From Sodalis endosymbiont of Henestaris halophilus (GTDB taxonomy: Bacteria > Pseudomonadota > Gammaproteobacteria > Enterobacterales > Enterobacteriaceae): DNA of 64,000 nucleotides. Shown in pieces: positions 10,632-21,100 of this stretch (position 1 is the first letter of the stretch; each line of letters begins with the position of its first letter). Under the pieces are notes generated by a model. It searched no databases. It was not told the origin of the DNA and saw only the letters and a list, made by a program, of their open reading frames with translations. The position numbers and the translations under genes are program-made. The stretch covers positions 186,001-250,000 of the forward strand of contig NZ_LT897836.1 of assembly GCF_900161835.1 (NCBI RefSeq), in the 5' to 3' direction.

Positions 10632-13229
10632 CTAATTAAAGCCAAAAGGAGAAGTAGAAATCACATTATGCCCTCTCTTTACTTCAAGAATAAAACTCAA
10701 TTTTCCATTCATTGGGGCATCTATTTCTATGCTTTTAATAGGCTTCGCTAATGCCTAATCCTATTTCCTTAATTTATTAAGTCATCTATTGTAAATACAA
10801 TTCGTATATTTATAATTATTTATATTGCAGCATGACAATTTAATGCCGACAGTAATTAAAAATTTGCTTGGTAAACTATCTATCAATCATTAACGCATAA
10901 ATGCGATCAGAAGCTAATTCTAGGAGTGCATACAAAGTTTAATGTTTTAACATTACACTAACTAAAATAAACTGATGAGCCTTATTTTAGTGCTAAATTA
11001 TATAAATAGAAGCAATTAATGCCTGCCTTGCAGGCAACAGTCCTGTACTAATAAATATTAAATAAAAAATATCATCAAGCGCCTAATAAATTATCAGCAG
11101 GATAAATGTGTAGTTTTCTGGGATATTACACACCTCAGAATATTTTGTTACAAAGCAGTTGTTATTAATACACTCAAAAATGTTTATAGGATAACAAATG
11201 GCTGTCAATATCAAATTATAATTAATAAGATCTATAATAAAAACGTGGTTTTGCTGTACACCAAAAAACAGCGTTTTGTTTAGTTTGATTAACATACTGA
11301 TAGATCGATAGCCTGCGCTTTTTATTTACATAACAAAAGTCTGCTGACTGGAAATAAAATGGTGCGTTACTGTATTGTCGTGAGGCACGGTTAACTCCCC
11401 TATATAGCTGCAGAATAAAAATATAAATCTACGCTAATTTAACACTGAAATTCCAGCGTGCGATAGTTTAAAAAACGTTACACAGCAGCGTTGTAAGTTC
11501 TATATACCTCTCGCGACATACCCGTAACCATACCTGTATATTATTACAATTAGTTACTATTTTACCGTGCATGCTAGTTATCGCTACTATTTAGTATATA
11601 TCATAATTACGTGTTTTTATTCATAAGTCATATACTAAATATATTTAAATATTAAGTTTTATTAAACTAATATACATTATAGGCATTATAGATAATGCCA
11701 TAACACTAATTAATTGCATGCATAAAAATAGTTATACGAATATATGATCATTAATTACATTAATATTAACTAATGATGCATCAGAAGTAGCACTTTTTAA
11801 CATCTAGCACATAGGCATAAAATACCAAAATAATTATTGTGTATTGCACCGCGATATGTATAGCAAGAGCACACACGTTAATCGTGCACCCCATCTCGTT
11901 TTCTTTATTACTAAGCGGAGGTACGCTTAATGTTGTAAAAATCCTCGTTATTGACTTCATACACTGTTGTAAGTTTATTTATATCTCATCTAACTATAGA
12001 ATTATTAAAAACAGCAATACAAACAAAACACCATGATTTTAATTTACCTTTTTACTATGCTTATTTTACTATACAACTATGTCTTAAACTTTAAGAATAT
12101 TTTATTACTTAATATAAATATTTACATCAAATAGTTGCACTAAAGCTTCAATATAGAAAACATTTTAATACTGTTTTTTTGCTGTTAGTAATCCCTAGGC
12201 AACGCTGGTTATTCGCGCAGCAACTATAAATTTACCATTATTATTAAACTAACATTGTATATCGTATGTTTCCCAATATTTATCACGCGTTACTCATTTG
12301 AGGTCTGCATTATGCTTTCTGGCAGAAATCTTACCAACTATAGCAAAAAATGAGCTTTATAAGCAGTCCTTCATTAATATACCTCTTTAAAACTTAAAGA
12401 TAGAATACCCAAATTATGCGTACCCTACGTTGAAATATCAGGCAACAGACATTCTTTTCGATCAGGTAAGAGGTCTCCATGAACATCGTGATAGGGAACT
12501 GCTTGATATTTAATAAAGTCGATAATTTAGAAAATTGTAATCGCGTTAATGATAGCGCAACAAATTTACGCTTTTTAATTAAAAATGCTGTAGCATATCT
12601 TTTTTATATATATCATAATTTGATATAGGTGTATCTTCTGAGCGTACTTTTGTTGATTACGTTGAGCCAGAGTAATTGAACATAAAATTCAAAACTTACA
12701 ACACCATGCGGCACCCCATCATAGCCGAGACATTGCGCTATATTTCCGAGAAAAGCATATTTACGTACGTATGCTGGAACAGTTTTTATGTATTGGTTTT
12801 AGAGCTAGCGGTATAGTATTTTACATCAAACGCACACATTTTATTTTATAAACTATAGCTTTATTTATTTGTTTATTGATAAACACATCAATTATTTGAT
12901 CAATAACTCCTTACAACATGTAAGGATAAAATATTAATAATTTACTAATTAATAAATTTAGAATGTCTTGTAATGGCAGTATATAATGTTAGAAATGTTC
13001 TATATCCTACGTTCAGCTTCAACGCCTGATTTGTTCTCTGTTAAATAACACTTTATAACGTTTTGATGAAATAGCTATAGTCATGATCGTAATTCTTATC
13101 GGCAGCAGTTAAATCTTGACCAGATTATAGGATTATATTATTCTATTAATTACCTAAAGCTATCTTTCATAATCTTACTGATATATTTCTTATTTATCTT
13201 ATCATCTACTTTTATGATAAGTTTTGGTA
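10632..13229. other. Non-coding stretch between typA and recG remnant
   Basis: 2.6 kb, strongly AT-rich, with no supported gene. It contains the junction between two blocks far apart in E. coli (typA and recG-spoT regions), so a rearrangement breakpoint should lie here. A small hairpin (TGCCTGC CTT GCAGGCA near 11022-11038) is visible. The distal end of recG may reach into the right edge, but I found no anchors there. Confidence 0.5.
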
Positions 13230-14475
13230 AAGTATTAATTAAAGTAACCACCCATGGGTAAAGATAATACAAAAACCTTCCCTAAATTCAACTATAATTG
13301 CTCTTAGCTTAACTCAAAACCGCGCGTCGCAGCACTAAGTAAATCGTTAGTTGCGATGTAAAATACATAGTCTTGTTGTCTTACAAGAGTATTAGCGACC
13401 AGCGATTTAATTAAACTACATCGGTTAATATTAAACTTTCATAAAAATGTCGGAAAATTTATACTATATAATATATTTAACTTCAGTAATGTCCCTACTT
13501 AATATCTATTTTAATTGAGCATTAGAAAGTTAAAGCATTTTAACCGTGTGTTATTACTAACCATTTTACAGAAAAGTTCGACATAGATAAAAGTTTTGTA
13601 AATATATAAACTTAGGGAGATATAACCGATGGTTTATTTGCCGTTAAAATATGCGGCAAATTAAACAGTTGACAATTTAAACACGTAATAACAGATAATA
13701 TTAGTAGACTTTACTACACGAGATACAAAAATTTCGATTTGACAGCATAAGCATGGGTGTTAGTAAAATACTTTTCTTTAAAACTAATTTTTAATCTGTA
13801 TTGCGATTAATCGTTTAGTTTATAATTTAAAATAAAATACGTAGATAGAATTTATTTGCATTAAATATGTGCAGGAAAAGCCGAACCAATTTATTTATTT
13901 AGATGTACTTAAGCAAAAAGGTGCAACAATTGTTGTCTAGGTTTTCTTTTAAGAAAAGACCATAATTTTCTACAAAATATCGAGTAAAAATTTGTAGTTT
14001 ACGTTTGTAGATACCCTACACTGTTACAATGACTGCAACAGTACAGATTATGGGTATTTAGTTAAAAATATCACGCTGTTTTACACAATGTATTCAGTAC
14101 ATTTATAAAGGCATATATCGTGTAGTTATTCAGTATAATACTATAAAATTCTTTATCTGCCTTTTTTTTAAAATAAGCGTTCTAATTCATTTTTCTTTAG
14201 ACCTGTATATATGCATATACAAGCAATGGTCGTGCTTTATGGAACTACGTGGAATTCCATAAATATATGCGAATCGTGACAGATTTTGTTTTGATAAAGG
14301 CGCTTTATTAGCTTGTTATCGATACTTATTCGATCTTTAAGATCTCAAAGAGCAGTTATACTTATCTCTTATCCCGGTAGTTACCTCTACGATTTATTTT
14401 TGCTTTATTTACATTAACGTAACAGCCATAACCAGTTTTATGGTTAAAATATTAACTTCCTTAATACGCTTGAAA
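13230..14475 (-). pseudogene. recG: recG helicase remnant
   Basis: Decayed gene for the branch-migration helicase RecG, in the E. coli position after spoT-trmH. Anchors on the minus strand: TGYGC..NKAKIN at 14436-14392 (family TGVGAALSNKLAKIN); NYRDKR (RYEDRT); PRQQ..LLH (PAQRRLILEEL) near 13930; THAYAVKSKF then LYLV at 13758-13717 (THAIFQEQVQF, LALV, leading to the DEQH motif); LSTV then NLPHILTA (LDTSVIDELPPGRTP); FYIATNDL at 13372-13343 (LLVATTVI); AIIVEFREGF (LMIIENPERLGL). Frames change repeatedly, Walker A is unrecognisable, and internal deletions shorten the spacing. Single-frame matches are weak; their shared order is the evidence. Confidence 0.65.
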
Positions 14476-14559
14476 ATACTACAAATTATTCAGGTAGATC
14501 TTTCAGGATCTCTGTAGTGCTTGAAATAGTTAACGACTAGTCCTTTCCCTTTTAGGGAA

Positions 14560-15082
14560 GCAAATATATCTACTCTTGACCAAGTCAACTATTTAAGAGC
14601 AAGCAAATTTAGCAATACTGTTAATACGCTCAAAATTGCTGTTCAGATGTTAGTGACATCGCCACAACATATTTAACTAGGTTGTATGAATGAATAATAT
14701 TCAAAATATAACGTGTTAATATAGTAGTTACTAATGTAGTTATATTAGTGAGATAAAATATAGTAGTTAGTTATTGCCTATTCTTTCATTCAATAAGCAC
14801 AACACATCAACGAACTATCTTGACCTATAAGTATTGGTTGAATATAAAAGTAATATCGATAGAATCGGTAAAGTGATTGCTATAGTACTAAGTTTCTTGC
14901 ATTAAATTGCATTATTTAATAACGCGCGTTGAGCATGAAGCTGATCGTTCAAATATCGACAATAGCGACAAATACTATCATTGACATAAAACGTTAATCC
15001 TGGTGAGGTTTTTCTATTAAAGCAGGAAATTTTCTTCAAGAATTGCTAATTAAACAACTAACGTACATTTCAGGCATCATGG
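14560..15082 (-). pseudogene. trmH: trmH (spoU) tRNA methyltransferase remnant
   Basis: Remnant of the tRNA Gm18 methyltransferase gene immediately after the old spoT stop, as in E. coli spoT-trmH-recG. Readable pieces on the minus strand: an ATG with PE.Y near 15080 (family MNPTRYARI), EKPHQD (HKPHNV), QLHAQR (EVHAVW), YIQPILIGQD (YTRPTCILMGQE, the SAM-knot motif), TSEQQF (PEAEQQRLLF) and SIAKFAC (VLAKVAK). Stops and frameshifts lie between them. Gm18 modification by TrmH must be absent unless a second copy exists. Confidence 0.65.
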
Positions 15083-15084
15083 CA

Positions 15085-15339
15085 CTAATTACTAGTGCGG
15101 TTCATCCGAACGATATACAGCATAATACTGATTGTACGCATAATATTTGAAAGATGGATGAGATATCGTATCGTTAGGAAAATAAATGCACAATTATATA
15201 CACCTTACTTACTCTTCGGTAGTAAGGCTTTGTATATTACCATTAACAGTGTTAATCGATGCAGTTAAATTAGCTATATTACACTTTTTAATGATGAAAT
15301 ATATTTACTTTGATTCCGATGATAAATTTCTGTTTCTTA
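15085..15339 (-). pseudogene. spoT: Fossil ACT domain of spoT
   Basis: Sequence that once encoded the last ~85 residues of SpoT, downstream of the present stop. In shifting minus-strand frames it reads KFIIGIKVNIFHH (family EFITEIKVEMFNHQ), ANLTASINTVNGNIQSLTTE (ANLTAAINTTTSNIQSLNTE), AFIFLTIRYLIHLSNIMRTI (AFIRLTARDRVHLANIMRKI), then IVRMNRTSN and the original TAG at 15087-15085. The first lesion is an in-frame TAA at 15339-15337 where the family has a charged residue (AAA to TAA would explain it); at least two frameshifts and an extra TAA follow. The near-complete collinearity shows that truncation is recent relative to the surrounding decay. Confidence 0.9.
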
Positions 15340-17193
15340 ATTATTTTCCACTTTACAGGTACGAATTCTCCGGCTATTTTTGTATATTTTGGTATTGTGG
15401 CAAGATACGTGATGCACTACTATACCTTTCCCCGGGATAGCGCAGGCGATAACCGGATCGCTAGGAATAGGGCAACAGCATTTAGCGAAAGTTATCCGCA
15501 AGCCGTTCGCATACTTAATCAGCGTTGTACGCAAAGTAGAAAGAGGCGTCAAGTTAAATTGTTCGCCCTGCAGATGTTTTGTAACAATTACGCTCATAGC
15601 GTTTCCAAAATCTATTTCTGCAAAAACATCTTCAAGCGTCGTTAATTTCATTCTATAAAGTTCGAGTTGTATATTTTCCAGAGGCATCTCGATCAATTTG
15701 TGGCTACTGCCTAATGCATGACTAAGCAAGCAACGACCAAGGTTAACTGAGTCCTCGTGCTTGAGGTATTGTAGCATTTGACGAATTTTGGTCTGCGCCT
15801 TAGCGCTTACGACAAAATTTAGCCAGGAGGTGGTAGGTCTCCCGCCAGGAGCGGTAATAATTTCCACGGTCTGGCCGCTCGTGAGCGACTGGGAAAGCGG
15901 GTAGGGCTGCCTGTCAACCCGTGCACCAACACAAGCATGACCGATATCGGTATGCACGGCATAAGCAAAGTCCACTGGCGTAGCACCCGCTGGCAATTTG
16001 ATGATACGTCCCTTAGGGGTAAAAATATAGATTTCGTCGGGCAAAAGATCAGATTTAACACATTCAATAAATTCAAAAGAACTGGCGGTGCTTTGCTGTA
16101 GTTCCAATAAGCTTTGCATCCAACGTTGTGCTCTGATTTGCGTAGTAGTACTAATTTTGCTCTGATTTTTATATGCCCAATGAGCTGCTACTCCCATTTC
16201 AGCCATCTTATCCATGTCCTCAGTGCGAATCTGCACTTCCACCGGCACGCCATCTGGACCAATCATCGACGTATGCAAGGATTGGTAGCCGTTGACTTTG
16301 GGGATAGAGATATAATCTTTCACCCGACCGGGGCGTGGTTTATATAACCCATGCATCTGACCCAGCACCCGATAACAAGTATCCATGTCGTTGACGATCA
16401 CCCGAAAAGAATAAATGTCCGTTATGGAACGGAAACATTTTTCTTTCAAGTGCATTTTGCAATAAATAGAATAAAGATGTTTTTCCCATCCGCTAACGCG
16501 ACAGGGAATTCCAGCTTTGGTTAGGCGACCCTTAATCTCAGTCAGTATTGTCTGTATTAATGCCTTTCGGTTACTGAGCGAAGCTTTCACTACCTCCTTG
16601 ATAATCCGGTAGCGATTGGGATATAACGCCTCAAAACCCAGCTCTTCTAGTTCGTTTTTGAGGTGATGGATACCCAGTCGGTGGGCCAAAGGACTATAGA
16701 TTTCCAGAGTCTCGCGCGCGATACGACGCCTTTTTTCCGGCCGCAAAGAACCAAGGGTACGCATATTATGCGTACGATCAGCAAGTTTTATAAGTACGAC
16801 ACGGATATCTTGCACCATCGCCATTATCATTTTACGGAAATTTTCGGCCTGGGCTTCTTTTTTGTCGCGAAATCTAAGCTTGTCTAGCTTTGACACGCCC
16901 TCAACCAGCTCAGCGACACTTTTACCAAATAGTTTTTCCATATCCTGATAGGTAGCGGTAGTATCTTCAATAACATCATGCAACAGTGCCGCCATTAGTG
17001 TCTTATGATCTAGACCCATCTTTGCCAGGATACACGCAACCGCCACGGGATGGGTGATATAAGGTTCACCACTGGAACGAGTCTGCCCCTCGTGCGCATC
17101 ACGAGCGACAAAATAAGCCTGCCGGAGGAGTATTATCTGATTCTCAGGCAGATAGCGTTGAATCAGAAGATTCAGACTTTCGAACAGATACAA
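15337..17193 (-). CDS. spoT: (p)ppGpp hydrolase/synthetase SpoT, C-terminally truncated
   Basis: Bifunctional alarmone enzyme. The 618-residue frame keeps the N-terminal HD hydrolase (H48, HD at 72-73, ED at 76-77 in HDVIEDT; RTHNMRTLGSLR), the synthetase-like domain (GRVKDYISIPKVNGYQSLHT, EVQIRTEDMD, AAHWAYK), TGS (IFTPKGRIIKLPAGATPVDF) and the following zinc-finger-like segment (TFAKCCCPIPSDP). E. coli SpoT is 702 aa; here a stop comes right after VENN, removing the ACT (RRM) domain, whose decayed sequence follows downstream. The start is TTG at 17193, as in E. coli, giving MYLFESLNLLIQ. It follows rpoZ by 20 bases in a gmk-rpoZ-spoT operon. Hydrolase activity is plausible; regulation by the ribosome or by ACP, which needs the C-terminal half, may be altered. 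Confidence 0.93.
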   Translation of the reverse strand: MYLFESLNLLIQRYLPENQIILLRQAYFVARDAHEGQTRSSGEPYITHPVAVACILAKMGLDHKTLMAALLHDVIEDTTATYQDMEKLFGKSVAELVEGVSKLDKLRFRDKKEAQAENFRKMIMAMVQDIRVVLIKLADRTHNMRTLGSLRPEKRRRIARETLEIYSPLAHRLGIHHLKNELEELGFEALYPNRYRIIKEVVKASLSNRKALIQTILTEIKGRLTKAGIPCRVSGWEKHLYSIYCKMHLKEKCFRSITDIYSFRVIVNDMDTCYRVLGQMHGLYKPRPGRVKDYISIPKVNGYQSLHTSMIGPDGVPVEVQIRTEDMDKMAEMGVAAHWAYKNQSKISTTTQIRAQRWMQSLLELQQSTASSFEFIECVKSDLLPDEIYIFTPKGRIIKLPAGATPVDFAYAVHTDIGHACVGARVDRQPYPLSQSLTSGQTVEIITAPGGRPTTSWLNFVVSAKAQTKIRQMLQYLKHEDSVNLGRCLLSHALGSSHKLIEMPLENIQLELYRMKLTTLEDVFAEIDFGNAMSVIVTKHLQGEQFNLTPLSTLRTTLIKYANGLRITFAKCCCPIPSDPVIACAIPGKGIVVHHVSCHNTKIYKNSRRIRTCKVENN

Positions 17194-17213
17194 AGTAGGC
17201 TCGAAACCTGCTT

Positions 17214-17489
17214 TTAATAGCGGCCTTCAGCGACGGTGGTTATTGACTTTATCTCCTTCGCTTCCCGTTCTCGCTGCTCCTTGCGATCGTGCATATCTAA
17301 GATTTGGTCGGTTATTAGGCCTTCCTCGATTTCACGCAAAGCGATAACAGTGTATTTATCGTTTTCTTTAGCGACCATTGGATCTTTTCCGCCAATCTGA
17401 ATCTGACGAGCGCGCCGTGCGGCGATCAAAACTAGATCAAAACGATTACCAATTTTTTCGACGGCGTATTGTACAGTTACGCGTGCCAT
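17214..17489 (-). CDS. rpoZ: RNA polymerase omega subunit
   Basis: Small subunit that clamps the beta' chain and contributes to ppGpp site 1. The 91-residue protein has the same length as E. coli RpoZ and the conserved [19 protein letters not shown] start, ARRARQ and [17 protein letters not shown]. The start is ATG at 17489. It sits in the gmk-rpoZ-spoT operon; keeping it beside a truncated spoT suggests that the alarmone-RNA polymerase link may still operate. Confidence 0.95.
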   Translation of the reverse strand: MARVTVQYAVEKIGNRFDLVLIAARRARQIQIGGKDPMVAKENDKYTVIALREIEEGLITDQILDMHDRKEQREREAKEIKSITTVAEGRY

Positions 17490-17544
17490 ATGTGAACTAC
17501 TCCACAGATAAATAAGTTATTCAAAAATCATAATAAAAATCGTA

Positions 17545-18168
17545 TTATTCTGCCAACAATTTGCTTATTAATGAGTCATGACGTGATTTTTGACGCTCAA
17601 GGCGTAATCTCTCAGCTCGGATAATAGTTTTCAAATCAAGCAATGCTATGTTAAAGTCGTCATTAACGACGAGATAATCGTACTCCGCCCAGTGAGTCAT
17701 TTCAGCTACCGCCTGAGCCATTCGTCGAGCAATAACATCTTCGCTGTCCTGACCACGTCCTCGCAACCGACGATCTAACTCCTCCCTAGACGGCGGTAAG
17801 ATAAAAATGCTGCGCGCGGAAGGCATTTTCCATCTAATTTGTTGTGCACCCTGCCAATCAATATCAAGGAACACATCAACACCAGTTGCAAGAATCTGTA
17901 CAATAATGGCGCGCGAGGTACCATAGTAATTACCAAAAACTTGAGCATATTCCAGAAAAGCATTTTCAACAATCATACGTTCAAATTCTGCTACTGAAAC
18001 AAAAAAATAATGCTGACCATGAGCTTCACCGAGCCGCATGGCGCGGGTAGTGTGAGAAATTGACATCTGGGTGTCATAAAGCGGTTGAGTTTTCAGAAAT
18101 GCCTGAATCAAACTAGATTTTCCCGCGCCGCTTGGAGCCGAAACAATATATAATGTACCTTTAATCAT
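17545..18168 (-). CDS. gmk: Guanylate kinase
   Basis: Phosphorylates GMP and dGMP to the diphosphates with ATP, an essential step in guanine nucleotide supply; it would act on GMP made by gpt in the same window. P-loop [13 protein letters not shown]-binding residues in [20 protein letters not shown] and Y..YGTSR, and the lid [13 protein letters not shown] are intact. The frame is open 27 codons further upstream, but the ATG at 18168 ([14 protein letters not shown]) gives 207 aa and matches the family N-terminus (MAQGTLYIVS); the adjacent ATG one codon earlier is also possible. First gene of the gmk-rpoZ-spoT operon, whose promoter must lie upstream of 18168. Confidence 0.95.
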   Translation of the reverse strand: MIKGTLYIVSAPSGAGKSSLIQAFLKTQPLYDTQMSISHTTRAMRLGEAHGQHYFFVSVAEFERMIVENAFLEYAQVFGNYYGTSRAIIVQILATGVDVFLDIDWQGAQQIRWKMPSARSIFILPPSREELDRRLRGRGQDSEDVIARRMAQAVAEMTHWAEYDYLVVNDDFNIALLDLKTIIRAERLRLERQKSRHDSLISKLLAE

Positions 18169-21100
18169 CATTAAATAGTCAGTATAAATTGAAATAAAAC
18201 TATAGAACGCATTTCTATTATACGCGGCATTAAAAAAACCATGATGCATTCAACTTAACCGTAGTTATCGTAGATGGGGTAAAATAGAGGTTAAGAATGA
18301 ATAAAGAAAGCTCGTAGTCAATTAAAAGACATAAATACCACGCTTCTCTTTTTGAAAGTTACAAATGTTTATCTGTAAAAACACCCACAAAAATCACCTT
18401 TGCATATTGAAAGTTACATTAAAGAGCTAATAACTGGTAGCTGAAATAGTCATCCGATCAGTCAGTATAATTATACTCGAATTTACAACTTTTAGTTCTT
18501 TTTAATGCAAAATTAATGATATTATATGTAACATTTATGCTATTTGTTTCTTTTTAAGTATATTACAAACTTTGTTAAGATTTTATACTACCTCTCAGAT
18601 CACGAAGAAAAAATACAATTAAGAATGACTTTTGAGCTTGTTGGGTCATGCGTAATTTTTCACGACCTTTTCAGTGAGATAGACGTACTTTACACGGCAA
18701 TCGGTAGAGCTTTGTTGGCGCTGAAGCATCTCTTATTTTTCTAATATATCAAGTACGGTTACTACCGTACGCGACGAAAAATCATATAATTCTTAATATC
18801 GGTACCGTTGGTTTTACCAACGGTAATTATATTTAAAATTTTCATTTTGGTATCGAGAAACCTTCGTTTATGAATTGACTATTCACTTTTTTGAAGCGAT
18901 CATAGATACGCGATTGGTACTCACATATTACTGAAATATTATTTAATTCATTTATATTCAATCTCTATATGTTATGCATTAGCTATTATCTATTCTATAA
19001 ACGGTAGGTTTCTGTTAATAATGATTAATGATTTAATATCATTGGGCTAATATTACATCTACACATAATCAATGATGTTGATAAATACCTTTAACTGCAA
19101 TATTGCTATATTATGTTAAGTATCAAAATATATTTTACAAAACATTATTTCTTAACCTACATTAATTAGGATAATTTAAAGACAAAATAGTATAAATTAA
19201 ACTCTCTTAGTTAGTATTACTGCTAAATCAGAGTAAGATATTTTACTTATGATTCATTACTAACAACTTAACCAATTTGTCGGTTTATTTTAAATTTTCA
19301 ATATAACTATAAGAAAAAGGTACATAGTTTATGAAAAGATAACAAATATAAGTTTGCATGCATTAGTTATCAATAATATTTATTATTGCTGTCATTTATT
19401 TATTGAAACTTACGTCAAATCATACTTATATATGTATCGTCAAAATCAATAAATTAATTAATTTATATTTAAATAGTATAATAAAAGAGTGCAACGGACA
19501 TTATCTCTGTGATTGCAAAAGCAGAAATCACGATAAAACAATACGTAAAAAATTACACAAATTTATTACTTGTTCTATATTACAGATAAATATAAGATAA
19601 AATGCAAAATTTAGCCCTGCAATCTATTTAATATAATACTAGTAACGTAACTCAATAAAATTAATAGAGTTTATTTACTCTTCACCTCAACTATTACGTT
19701 ACTGCCGTATTAATGATAGATACCGTGAAGGAAATGAAAGCAAGTCAATCTTCTTACTATAAGATTACTGGTCGTATCTGATCTGGCCTAGATACAGATG
19801 ATATAATACATAGTTAAGTAAGAAAAGAAGTAATATTACACTACATCAAATTAGCGCTATCAAAGCGAGAAAATAGGATTAAAACCCCATCACAGACTAT
19901 CTTTTTGCAAAATAGTTACTTTATCATAATAATGTACCTTAATATCCATGTATTTTACAGTCGTAAAAAAATAAATTAAACCTACACGTGCCAATCAGGT
20001 TATATGGTTTTACGGTTACATGTATTTTAACTAGTTATTGCCATCAACGACAGCAATAATTGGAGTAATCTACCGCCTCTTTGTCGCCTGATGCGAACCT
20101 CTATTTCCTAAATTATAAAAGAAAATTATATTCATAGCTTAACAAGCTAAGCTAATAGCTTATTAACTGATCATCTTGTTCGATACCATGAAGAGCAGCG
20201 GATATTAATTGTATCACAGTGCTGATAATTGATATGGAGTTTCATAACTTTTTTACACAGCATTACTGACGCATAATTCGTCTACGCCCTACCATAGCAT
20301 AGATAAATTGGCATTTGATTTGATCACGTAATGTAACTTTCTCTAATAAGAGTATAATAATTATGAAGACCTCAACTCTAAGTTTCTTATCACTTTATTC
20401 TCAATGTAATAACATGTACTCCTGTTTATAAATGGGCATATATCTTATTGGCTATTGCGGCAGCTGCTGGTTAACCCAGCAGCAACTGCTGCGACATAAT
20501 TTGCAGAGACATCATTAATGTTCGCATTTTAATATTCTAGTTTGCCACACATAATCTTATTGATATACATATGGTAGCATCTTTAGATGCATTAGATATA
20601 CCTTGCGGCTAAAACAATACAACAATAAATTATTACCTTCTTAATGCTGAGAAGCATAACAAAATATTTTACGCTAATTTAGCATACTTATATCACGATA
20701 ATGTTGTCTTGCCCGAAATGAACAAATTACTCTACTGTTGGTATCGCTGAACCCGTCTCTTAGTTCTTACTAAGGGACGCGCTAACTCGACACGTTATCT
20801 ACGCTGCCGTACGATTAGATAATATCAATTCACATGTAAGAAAAAACTTTAATCTGCTCTAGTGTTACCACAATTATTATCATTATTACCTTCATAAGTA
20901 CTAGCCATTTACGGGCGAGTAATCAAAGCGCGTACCCCATTATATATGCATATTCAAGCGTATATGGTATTATATTATTCCGCTATTAAATATAGTTGAT
21001 GCAATAGATCTACTAAACCTAATATTTAGTCTGCAGAGCAGACAATAGCTCATGACTCTTCTTAATATTCATCAATTAAATCTTAGTTACGCTTCTTCCT

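Noticed and set aside
18300..18470. Possible yicC 3' remnant on the minus strand upstream of gmk
   Set aside because: A 27-residue ungapped match to the YicC C-terminus was only weakly similar and yicC is not next to gmk in E. coli; below the standard used for the other fossils.
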